A stretch of DNA of 6,568 bases, taken from NCBI GenBank assembly GCA_002295325.1, contig DBGA01000084.1, forward strand, positions 76,357-82,924, in the 5' to 3' direction. Below, piece after piece: positions 1-6,391 of the stretch (position 1 is its first letter; every line of letters begins with the position of its first letter). Under the pieces are notes generated by a model. That model was not told the origin of the DNA and did no database searches. It saw only the letters and a list, made by a program, of their open reading frames with translations. This DNA is from Ruminococcaceae bacterium UBA866. Its GTDB lineage: Bacteria; Bacillota; Clostridia; Oscillospirales; Ruminococcaceae. A program made the position numbers and the translations under genes.

Positions 1-1
1 T

Positions 2-52
2 GATATTATTGAGGCAATAAGACTTAAAACCCCTACTCCAAAATTAAGCTAG
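2..52 (+). CDS. C-terminal end of upstream gene, probably MoxR-family AAA+ ATPase (partial)
   Basis: An open frame enters from the left edge and ends at TAG (50-52), giving the tail DIIEAIRLKTPTPKLS. Sixteen residues carry no diagnostic motif, so the family is assigned from context only. In Firmicutes and many other bacteria the gene directly upstream of a DUF58 gene followed by a transglutaminase gene is usually a MoxR-type AAA+ ATPase. Proteins of that family often end in a short helix followed by a proline-containing tail, which this resembles. The stop lies 14 bp before the next start codon, and the next gene's Shine-Dalgarno begins right after the stop, so the two genes are almost certainly cotranscribed. 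The open frame is clear; the MoxR identity is inferred. Confidence 0.5.
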   Translation, partial: DIIEAIRLKTPTPKLS

Positions 53-66
53 AAGGCGGAATTTTA

Positions 67-1266
67 ATGCTAAGGTCTAGAATTATTTATACCATATTGT
101 TATTTAGTGCAATTGGGTTTTACTTGTTTTATGGACAATATATTGCATTTGTGGCATTGATCTTTGCTGTTTTTTTACCATTTTTCCTCTATGCAATTAC
201 ATTAATTGCAAGCAGAAAAATTATAGCAAAGTTTGCAGATTGCAACACTGTAGCACAAAAGTTTGTTTCATCTCAAATTCAAATTGAAGTGGATAATGAG
301 TCAATGTTACATATAGCTACCGCAGAGCTAACACTTGTAAGTGAAACTGTATTTTCAAATGAGAAGTCAAGGGAGATTATTACTATTCCAATCAACGCAA
401 ACCAAGTTACGACGATAAAAACTGGGGTGGTTTCAAAATACTGTGGAGAGATTGAACTTACATTAAAAAAGATAAAGCTATATGACTTTTTATCCCTAAC
501 AAGTCATACAAAAAGGCTCAACAAGAGTTTGAAAATTACAGTGTTACCAAATGTCTATGAGATTAATGCAACCCCCCAGATATCTTTAGAACCAGATGAT
601 GAAAGTCATAGTTTTTCAACCATGAAGTCTGGTGATGATGCTTCGCAAGTGTTTGATTATCACGAATATCATGAGGGTGATAAGGTGAAAAATATTCATT
701 GGAAGCTGTCTACAAAGCTTGATAAACTCATGGTGAAAGAGCTTTCATTGCCAATTTCCAGTGCAGTTTGTGTCGCCTTAGAGCTAGGCGCTTGTGAGGA
801 AAAAATCAATCAACTCACACAGATTGATGCACAAATAGAAACGTTTACCTCAATTTCATCATGGCTTTTTGAAAAGGATATCCCACATGAAGTAGAGTGG
901 TATCACCCTGCCAATTCCTGTGCGGTCAAAATGAAATTATCAAGTGTGGATGATTTGTTTTTATCGATTGAGCATCTGTACAACACAAAGCCACATCTAG
1001 GCAATATGCTCTTAGATGAAATTGTAGGTCGCACAATTAAGCCCAATTCATCCCATATGATTTACATCACGAATTCAATTAATAACAGCACACTGAAACC
1101 GCTTTTTCAACTCAAAGAGAGTATGGGTGTGACCGTAGTTTATATAAAAAGGGAAACCCATAGCATACCTGATGAACTAAAAAAAGCAATGACAGCTGTA
1201 GAAATCAATCTAGTTGAAGTTGAAACATCAACAGTACAAGCTGGCTTGCAGGAATTGTCGCTTTAA
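67..1266 (+). CDS. DUF58 domain-containing membrane-anchored protein (YeaD-like)
   Basis: This 399-residue protein has two hydrophobic segments at the N-terminus (about residues 5-22 and 25-48) followed by a soluble region. The DUF58 signature lies at residues 199-217: Y201, the G204-D205 pair, then I210-H211-W212-K213, matching the family pattern Y-x-x-G-D-x-x-R-x-I-x-W-K. A Lys (K208) replaces the usual Arg. The region after the signature is about the size of the vWA-like fold reported for many DUF58 proteins, but I cannot see a clear MIDAS motif. The ATG at 67 has a good Shine-Dalgarno, AAGGCGG at 53-59, spaced 7 bp. The gene sits between a probable MoxR ATPase and a transglutaminase membrane protein, the arrangement of B. 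subtilis yeaC-yeaD-yebA. DUF58 proteins are thought to act with the MoxR chaperone at the membrane or on the cell envelope, but no biochemical activity is established. The family call is firm; the function is open. Confidence 0.88.
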   Translation: MLRSRIIYTILLFSAIGFYLFYGQYIAFVALIFAVFLPFFLYAITLIASRKIIAKFADCNTVAQKFVSSQIQIEVDNESMLHIATAELTLVSETVFSNEKSREIITIPINANQVTTIKTGVVSKYCGEIELTLKKIKLYDFLSLTSHTKRLNKSLKITVLPNVYEINATPQISLEPDDESHSFSTMKSGDDASQVFDYHEYHEGDKVKNIHWKLSTKLDKLMVKELSLPISSAVCVALELGACEEKINQLTQIDAQIETFTSISSWLFEKDIPHEVEWYHPANSCAVKMKLSSVDDLFLSIEHLYNTKPHLGNMLLDEIVGRTIKPNSSHMIYITNSINNSTLKPLFQLKESMGVTVVYIKRETHSIPDELKKAMTAVEINLVEVETSTVQAGLQELSL

Positions 1267-1280
1267 AAATAAAGAGTAAG

Positions 1281-1288
1281 AAAGGTGG
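1281..1288 (+). promoter_or_regulatory. Shine-Dalgarno that fixes the transglutaminase gene start
   Basis: AAAGGTGG matches the anti-Shine-Dalgarno complement AAAGGAGG at 7 of 8 positions and lies 8 bp before the GTG at 1297. The earlier in-frame GTG at 1285 falls inside this site and has only a weak AAGAAAG upstream. The start at 1297 is therefore preferred. Confidence 0.7.
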
Positions 1289-1296
1289 GTGAAACT

Positions 1297-3858
1297 GTGA
1301 GAAATCAGGATAAAACATTAAAAAATACAGTGTGGCTTGATGAAAATATTTCTATTCATACAAACAAATCAACAGCATCTAGCACGATTTTACTAAGATG
1401 TGGAATACTTTTTCTTTGTGTACTTTCAGTCATTTTAACGTTGAAAGTGACCATTGATATGCCCATCAATCCGACTATCGTTTTTTTTGCAGTTTCATTC
1501 CCAATTATTTTCACGCTCATTAACGGTATGAAAAAGTTCAAACTTTACGCGATAGTAAGCTTGATATTTTTGCTTTTGATATCCATCTATTTATTTCGAT
1601 TTGAGTTGCTATATGCAGTTAAAATTATTCGTTCAAATTTTATGATTGCATTTAATAGATACTATCTTACGAATTACTACACCTATGATGTTTACATTGT
1701 TTTTATGCGTGACTATGAAAAGACGAAAACAATTTTTACGATAGTGTTAAGCTATATTTTGTCTGGTTATTTTGCTTTCACCATGAACAGGGGAAAAAGC
1801 ATTTTCCCTCTGTTAATATTATTTATACCACTATTTTGGGGAGCAATCAATTTTGGTGTTAAGCCACATGTAGCCATAATTTTATTACTGTTTTTTTCAT
1901 TCATGTCTGTGTATTCGCTTGAAAGTAAGCCGCGTAACCGTCAAAACCACAAATCAAATACGAAGTTTGGAGTGAAAATTTGCAATAAGCACAAGCTTCA
2001 TTTTTATCAAGGGGGCAAACTTAGCTACGCGATAGCCAACCGAAACTGGACATCCACCATTGCGTTAACCATGTCACTAATCATCTTAATACTGATAATT
2101 TTTCCTCAAGGCTCCTACAAGCCTAACAAGAGGTTAGAGATTAGTTATGATAATTTATCAAACTATTTTATGCGTATAAAGGACGAGATATCAATCGACG
2201 AGATCGCTAACGGGCTTTCACAAAGTGGTGTAGGCGGTGGAAATTTAGCATCAATCGACAGAAAAGGCTTTGCAAACGTAACACATTTGAAAGTGACACT
2301 GGAGAAAGAGGTTCCAATGCTGCTCAAAGGTTATGTTGGCTCAGTTTATGAGGGTAATAGGTGGAGCGATCTAGACAACTCTCTATATATTGCAAATGAA
2401 GATATATTTTTGGGACTTAGTAACTACGATATCGCTCCACACACAATAATGACTCCGAGTTTGGAAGGCTTATTGAAATATGCCGACCAACTCAAAGGAA
2501 TTCTTGGCATTAACCAAGATATTGCAATTGAAAACTCTATATCAATTGAAAATGTTAGGGCAAATCGAAAATTTGCCTATGTTCCCTATGGACTGAAAAG
2601 TGTTGCCTCCGATGAAAATGAATTTGTAAGGGACACTATAGTCAGTGGTGAAGCTTTTGCTAGAGGAGAATATACGAGCACATCTAGATTGCTATTAAAA
2701 CAAGATGGCGAGTATTCAATGAATGATATGGAGGTCTACCAAAACTATGCCAGCAGAGAAATATACATTGATAGTGTCGAGGAAGATTTGCGTAAGGCAA
2801 TCTTACAATATGAAGAATTTGTCCATGATAACTATCTGGCGATGCCAAATGATAAGCTTAACAAGCTGAAACAGGATTTCAAGCCGGTCGATAGTATTGA
2901 TGAAGCAATTGCAAAGGTTCACGAATATTTACTAAATCATGCAGTTTACGATTTAGCGCCAGGCAAAAAGCCACAAGGCAAGGATTACATTGAATACTTT
3001 TTATATGAAAACCACAAGGGATATTGCTCCCATTTTGCAACTGCTGCAACAATGATGTTTAGAGCAATGGGCATTCCGGCACGATATGTAGAGGGGTATA
3101 CAATTACCCAATATGACATTGATTTTAACAGAAGTGGTTTGGGCGAAGTCCTAATCAAAGACAGCAATGCCCATGCCTGGACTGAGATTTATCTGTCGAT
3201 GTATGGTTGGGTACCTGTTGACGTGACCCCCGGTTCTAGTGATCGCTCCATTGCAAATCCCGAGCATGACGTACCGGTTCCAGATTATATGCAGACCTCC
3301 TCTGACGTCTCAAGCAATGTTTCGAGTGAAACTCCGTCTGAACTAAACTCTTCAAGTAGTAACACTTCTAGCGACGTAACAGGCAATACGAGTAGCAACC
3401 CAAGTACGAAAGAGGATATTCAGATAGGCAAAGTCGGGCTTGTATTCCTTGCGTTTTTAGGGGTAATTTCAGCATTCCTTCTAGTTTTAGGTTTGAAGCG
3501 TGCCATTATCGTTTTAAAACGCAAATCAAGCTTTCACCAAAGGGATGAAAATAAGGCAGCTATCAGTATTTACTCCTATTTCACAGATGTTTTGTCGTTC
3601 TTAGGATATAGAAAGATTTTGGGTGAAACGGAGCTTGAATTTGCAAAACGTGTTACCAAGGAATGCAAGTTTTTAGAGGAAGAAAGCTTTATTGATATCA
3701 CCAAGCTCACATTAAAAGCAAAATTTTCAAACCATAGTATAAATCAAGCAGATGTTTTAAGTGCTGAAAACTACTCGCGAAAATTCAGTAGTGATGTTTT
3801 TGCAAGCCTAAAATATACAGACAGGTTTAAGTATTGGCTGATAGATAATTTGAAGTAA
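1297..3858 (+). CDS. TgpA/YebA-like membrane protein with extracellular transglutaminase-like domain and DUF4129-like tail
   Basis: This protein has 853 residues from the GTG at 1297, or 857 if the in-frame GTG at 1285 is used. Seven hydrophobic segments (about residues 31-51, 59-77, 83-101, 145-162, 168-185, 190-208 and 252-271) precede a large region predicted to lie outside the cell. The transglutaminase-like core has a full catalytic triad: Cys577 in GYCSHFATA, His626 in NAHAWTEIY and Asp642 in WVPVDVTPG. A Ser/Thr/Asn-rich, probably unstructured linker (about 666-707) leads to an eighth membrane segment (about 712-733). A cytoplasmic tail follows whose GETELEFAKRV motif resembles DUF4129. 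Eight segments put the enzyme domain outside and the tail inside, as in Pseudomonas TgpA and Bacillus YebA. The triad suggests a thiol peptidase or transglutaminase-type acyl transfer on an envelope substrate, which is unknown. The gene lies 30 bp after the DUF58 gene in one operon and ends at a hairpin terminator. The architecture is sure; the substrate is not. Confidence 0.9.
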   Translation: MRNQDKTLKNTVWLDENISIHTNKSTASSTILLRCGILFLCVLSVILTLKVTIDMPINPTIVFFAVSFPIIFTLINGMKKFKLYAIVSLIFLLLISIYLFRFELLYAVKIIRSNFMIAFNRYYLTNYYTYDVYIVFMRDYEKTKTIFTIVLSYILSGYFAFTMNRGKSIFPLLILFIPLFWGAINFGVKPHVAIILLLFFSFMSVYSLESKPRNRQNHKSNTKFGVKICNKHKLHFYQGGKLSYAIANRNWTSTIALTMSLIILILIIFPQGSYKPNKRLEISYDNLSNYFMRIKDEISIDEIANGLSQSGVGGGNLASIDRKGFANVTHLKVTLEKEVPMLLKGYVGSVYEGNRWSDLDNSLYIANEDIFLGLSNYDIAPHTIMTPSLEGLLKYADQLKGILGINQDIAIENSISIENVRANRKFAYVPYGLKSVASDENEFVRDTIVSGEAFARGEYTSTSRLLLKQDGEYSMNDMEVYQNYASREIYIDSVEEDLRKAILQYEEFVHDNYLAMPNDKLNKLKQDFKPVDSIDEAIAKVHEYLLNHAVYDLAPGKKPQGKDYIEYFLYENHKGYCSHFATAATMMFRAMGIPARYVEGYTITQYDIDFNRSGLGEVLIKDSNAHAWTEIYLSMYGWVPVDVTPGSSDRSIANPEHDVPVPDYMQTSSDVSSNVSSETPSELNSSSSNTSSDVTGNTSSNPSTKEDIQIGKVGLVFLAFLGVISAFLLVLGLKRAIIVLKRKSSFHQRDENKAAISIYSYFTDVLSFLGYRKILGETELEFAKRVTKECKFLEEESFIDITKLTLKAKFSNHSINQADVLSAENYSRKFSSDVFASLKYTDRFKYWLIDNLK

Positions 3859-3862
3859 AACT

Positions 3863-3892
3863 AAAAACGGATATCGTAAGGTATCCGTTTTT
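3863..3892. terminator. Bidirectional rho-independent terminator between convergent genes
   Basis: An 11-bp perfect stem, AAAAACGGATA (3863-3873) and TATCCGTTTTT (3882-3892), encloses an 8-nt loop. Read on the + strand it ends in six T (3888-3893), four bases after the transglutaminase stop. Read on the - strand the A-rich left arm becomes a T-tract, 15 bp past the ATPase stop. One hairpin therefore serves both convergent operons, and it occupies most of the 49-bp gap between them. Confidence 0.9.
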
Positions 3893-3907
3893 TAATCTTT
3901 TATAGTT

Positions 3908-5866
3908 CTATTTTTTTACAAATCCCAAAATTCTAATTGAATTTAAAACTGATAAAATTGTAACACCGATATCTGCAAAAACTGCAAGCCACATAGAGCC
4001 ATATCCAGTTGCGCCAAGAATTAGCACAATTACTTTTACCAAAAATGCAAATGCAATATTAAATCCTACAATATTCATACTACGCCTAGCAAGGGAAATT
4101 GCCTTTGGTAGGGTAGACAGTCTATTTGAAGCAAGGATAATATCAGAAGAAACGTTTGCAATTTCACTTCCAAGTCCCATAGATATGCCCAAATCAGCGC
4201 TCGCTAATACTGGGGCGTCATTGATGCCGTCACCCACAAATAAAACTGTATTGCCATCTGCTTTTAAGCGTTCCACTTGTTTTACTTTGTCAGCAGGAAG
4301 AAGGGATGCATAAAATTCGGTAATACCACATTGCTTTGCCACTGATTCAGCGCTTTTATTGTTGTCGCCAGTCAACATTACAACACGGTTGACATTTTGT
4401 TTTGCCATGTCAGCAACAAGGGTTAGGCTATCAGAAGAAATTTCCTCTTTCATGGTAATATAACCAATGATAGTTTTGTCTTTGCAGAGGTATACACTTG
4501 CGCTAGGGAAGTTAGAGAGTGAAATTCCATTTGCGTCGAGCAGGTTTTTTCCACCGCAAAGGAAGTTTTTGTCGCCTAATTTTGCAGTAAGCCCAAGTCC
4601 TGCAATTTCGTTTAACTCTGTGAATTCTACCTTATTATAATTTTTTGCAAAATTTACAATACTCAAAGCGATTGGGTGGGTAGAGTTTGACTCAATGCTT
4701 GCGGTCATTGCGACAATTTCTTCTTTGCTGTAGTTAGAGGTACTAACCACTTCGTCGACAGTCAGTTTTCCACTTGTAATTGTACCTGTTTTATCAAGAC
4801 ATAGGGCATCGACTTTTGCAAGTTTTTCAATATACATTGAGCCTTTTACTAGGACACCAAGCTTTGAGCTTGCGCCAATTGCAGAGAAAAATGACAATGG
4901 GATCGAAATAACAAGGGAACAAGGGCAAGCAGCCACAAGAAATATCAAGGCTCTCATGATAAAGTCATTGAATGTACCAAGCGATAATAGGGGAGGCACA
5001 ACTGCAATGATGATAGCCAAAACGATTACAATTGGGGTGTATATTCTTGCAAAACGTGAAATGAAGTTTTCGGCTTTGCCTTTTTTCTTTGAGGAAGCGT
5101 ACACAAGGTCTATAATTTGTGATGCTGTAGAGTTTGCAAAGGTTTTTGTAACCCTGCAAGCCAAAAGCCCCGATAGGTTTATGCTACCCGACATCAGCTC
5201 ATCACCAGCACGAACGAATTGTGGCAAAGATTCACCAGTCAAAGCACTGGAATCTATGCTGGAGCTACCCTCGATAATTTCACTGTCTAAAGCCACTTTA
5301 TCACCAGCACGCAGATAAACGATATCGCCGATATTCACGCTTTCCGCTTTCACCGAAACAATTTCACCGCTACTATTTTTGATATAGGCATAGTCAGGGC
5401 GAATTTTAGTGAGCGATTCCATGCTCTTTTTAGAACGTGCAATTGCGTTGCTTTCCAAAAAGCTACCAAGCTTAAATAGAATTGTAACAACGCAAGCCTC
5501 TGGGAATTCAAGTAAGATAAAACTTGCAACAACTGCAACCAGTAACAGTGCATTTTCTTGAAGCTTAAAGCGAGCTAGCTCCTTTAGTCCGTTGAAAAAT
5601 AAGTCATATCCAGCTAGTAGGGCGCTTAAAATAAAAAAAATAACCTTTAAAAGGTATGGTATAGGGGTAAAGGTTAATCCGAATATCAGTACAGAGGCAA
5701 TCAAAAGATAGACATCTTTTTTACTTGCAGGTTTGTCATGGCTGTGTGATTGACCGCAACCACAGCCATCGTCGCCGACACCGCAAGAGGAGTCGTGTTC
5801 ATGCTCGTGATTGTGCTCCTCTTGCCCATTTTCGCAGGCACAATCGTGCTCGTGTTTATGTTTCAT
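3908..5866 (-). CDS. cadA: Heavy-metal P1B-type ATPase (CadA/ZntA-like Zn/Cd/Pb exporter) with His/Cys-rich N-terminus
   Basis: This 652-residue membrane pump is expected to use ATP to export soft divalent cations. Visible P-type ATPase motifs are TGES (210-213, actuator), CPC (314-316, membrane metal site), DKTGT with phosphorylated Asp358, His397-Pro398 of the P1B nucleotide-binding domain, and GDGINDAP (545-552). Lys611 (LVKVIVL) and Asp632 (ADIGVTIL) match the Lys and Asp of the last two helices in the Zn/Cd/Pb subgroup (P1B-2, as in ZntA). This favours Zn/Cd/Pb over Cu/Ag. Eight membrane segments fit the sequence. The first 45 residues hold 9 His and 5 Cys, including C9-A-C11 and C35-G-C37, and there is no GMxCxxC HMA domain. 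This explains the shorter length compared with about 727-732 residues for CadA/ZntA. The start has AAGGAG (5876-5881) spaced 9 bp. The gene lies 19 bp after the repressor gene and shares its promoter. Exact metal preference cannot be read from sequence. Confidence 0.94.
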   Translation of the reverse strand: MKHKHEHDCACENGQEEHNHEHEHDSSCGVGDDGCGCGQSHSHDKPASKKDVYLLIASVLIFGLTFTPIPYLLKVIFFILSALLAGYDLFFNGLKELARFKLQENALLLVAVVASFILLEFPEACVVTILFKLGSFLESNAIARSKKSMESLTKIRPDYAYIKNSSGEIVSVKAESVNIGDIVYLRAGDKVALDSEIIEGSSSIDSSALTGESLPQFVRAGDELMSGSINLSGLLACRVTKTFANSTASQIIDLVYASSKKKGKAENFISRFARIYTPIVIVLAIIIAVVPPLLSLGTFNDFIMRALIFLVAACPCSLVISIPLSFFSAIGASSKLGVLVKGSMYIEKLAKVDALCLDKTGTITSGKLTVDEVVSTSNYSKEEIVAMTASIESNSTHPIALSIVNFAKNYNKVEFTELNEIAGLGLTAKLGDKNFLCGGKNLLDANGISLSNFPSASVYLCKDKTIIGYITMKEEISSDSLTLVADMAKQNVNRVVMLTGDNNKSAESVAKQCGITEFYASLLPADKVKQVERLKADGNTVLFVGDGINDAPVLASADLGISMGLGSEIANVSSDIILASNRLSTLPKAISLARRSMNIVGFNIAFAFLVKVIVLILGATGYGSMWLAVFADIGVTILSVLNSIRILGFVKK

Positions 5867-5885
5867 AAGTCAAATCTCCTTAATG

Positions 5886-6260
5886 TTATTTTGTGTGTTT
5901 TATATGTTCGAGTGAAATCATAATGATGTTTGAAACGTGTGCATCATCAATAGAGTAGTAAACAAGCTTGCCTTTTTTTCGATACTTCACCATATTTGCT
6001 GAACGCAGTACACGAAGTTGATGGGATATTGCTGATTGTGACATACCAACAACATGGCAGATATCGCAAACGCAAAGCTCGGTATCCATCAAAGCAAATA
6101 CAATTTTAAGCCTTGACATATCAGATAATACTTTAAAAGCATCTGAAAGAGAGAGAATCTCCTCATCACTGGGTATTTTATTTCTAGCCACATCAATCGC
6201 ATCTTTATGAAAATGGGATAGTTCGCAAATATCAGTGGGTGCAATTATTTTATCTGTCAT
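5886..6260 (-). CDS. cadC: ArsR/SmtB-family metal-sensing repressor, CadC-like
   Basis: This 124-residue winged-helix repressor probably controls its own operon with the downstream efflux ATPase. The ArsR core is clear: VLSDMSRLKIVFAL (44-57), the metal-binding helix ELCVCDIC (61-68), the recognition helix MSQSAISHQLRVL (73-85) and the wing KYRKKGKLVYYSI (92-104). Ligands of both CadC sites are present. For the N-terminal/helix-3 site these are Cys12, His16, Cys63 and Cys65; the 47-residue gap from His16 to Cys63 equals that from Cys11 to Cys58 in S. aureus pI258 CadC. For the helix-5 site they are Asp106, His108, His119 and His122, fitting D-x-H-x10-H-x2-[E/H]. Cys68 and His69 are extra. The start at 6260 is chosen because AAAGGA (6269-6274) lies 8 bp upstream. 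An in-frame ATG at 6293 has no such site and lies inside the operator. Metal binding should release DNA and induce export; Zn, Cd or Pb are the likely inducers. Confidence 0.93.
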   Translation of the reverse strand: MTDKIIAPTDICELSHFHKDAIDVARNKIPSDEEILSLSDAFKVLSDMSRLKIVFALMDTELCVCDICHVVGMSQSAISHQLRVLRSANMVKYRKKGKLVYYSIDDAHVSNIIMISLEHIKHTK

Positions 6261-6268
6261 AATTAAAT

Positions 6269-6275
6269 TCCTTTC
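6269..6275 (-). promoter_or_regulatory. Shine-Dalgarno that fixes the repressor gene start
   Basis: Read on the - strand this is GAAAGGA, ending 8 bp before the ATG at 6258-6260. The upstream in-frame ATG (6291-6293) has no comparable site and would add 11 residues (MFIRLFERNLI) that do not resemble ArsR N-termini. Confidence 0.8.
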
Positions 6276-6288
6276 AAACAAACGTATA

Positions 6289-6314
6289 AACATATGAGCA
6301 ACTGTTCATATGTT
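6289..6314. promoter_or_regulatory. 12-2-12 operator for the ArsR/SmtB/CadC-type repressor
   Basis: Two 12-bp half-sites, AACATATGAGCA (6289-6300) and TGTTCATATGTT (6303-6314), are separated by AC and pair at 11 of 12 positions. The inner TGAxCA/TGxTCA pair and the 12-2-12 geometry are the recognised form of SmtB, ZiaR and related operators. The site starts 2 bp past the -10 box and covers the expected transcription start, so a bound dimer should block RNA polymerase. Its position directly upstream of a CadC-like gene makes autoregulation very likely. Confidence 0.92.
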
Positions 6315-6316
6315 AT

Positions 6317-6345
6317 ATTATATGCAATAATTTAAAATTTGTCAA
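6317..6345 (-). promoter_or_regulatory. Consensus sigma-A promoter of the cadC-cadA operon
   Basis: On the - strand, TTGACA (6345-6340) and TATAAT (6322-6317) are separated by exactly 17 bp. All twelve consensus bases are present. The predicted start of transcription is near 6310, giving a leader of about 50 nt before the repressor ATG. A run of eight A/T pairs (6348-6355) just upstream of the -35 box could add UP-element-like activity. Such a strong core promoter fits a gene pair held off by a repressor. Confidence 0.9.
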
Positions 6346-6347
6346 TC

Positions 6348-6389
6348 AAAAAAAATATTTTTGGGTGGATATTTTCGTCCACCCAAAAA
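6348..6389 (-). terminator. Rho-independent terminator of the spoIID-like gene
   Basis: A 12-bp perfect stem, TTTTTGGGTGGA (6358-6369) and TCCACCCAAAAA (6378-6389), encloses an 8-nt loop. On the - strand it is followed, after TA, by eight T (complement of 6348-6355). It begins three bases past the spoIID-like stop at 6392. On the + strand there is no proper T-tract after the stem, so it acts mainly leftwards. Confidence 0.85.
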
Positions 6390-6391
6390 AT

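Noticed and set aside
1356..1541. 61-codon open frame antisense to the transglutaminase gene
   Set aside because: It lies opposite hydrophobic membrane segments and has no ribosome binding site or domain.
2985..3167. 60-codon open frame antisense to the transglutaminase catalytic core
   Set aside because: It lies opposite the conserved Cys577-to-His626 region; the + strand protein explains the sequence.
4965..5159. 64-codon open frame on the - strand overlapping the ATPase in another frame
   Set aside because: It is an out-of-frame shadow of the conserved ATPase sequence, with no start signal and no family resemblance.
4956..5318. 120-codon open frame on the + strand inside the ATPase gene
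   Set aside because: It is antisense to the actuator/M5 region of a clear P1B ATPase, has no ribosome binding site of note and shows no recognisable domain; it is a by-product of codon usage on the other strand.
5350..5553. 67-codon open frame on the - strand overlapping the ATPase in another frame
   Set aside because: It is an out-of-frame shadow of the ATPase region that encodes membrane segments 3-4 and the start of the actuator domain.
6261..6310. Possible riboswitch or structured leader upstream of the repressor gene
   Set aside because: The leader is only about 50 nt, and apart from the operator palindrome and the Shine-Dalgarno I see no stable stem or known riboswitch motif.
3859..6391. 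Possible recent mobile acquisition of the metal-efflux operon
   Set aside because: No transposase, integrase, terminal inverted repeats or target duplications are visible at its borders, and base composition looks like the flanking genes.
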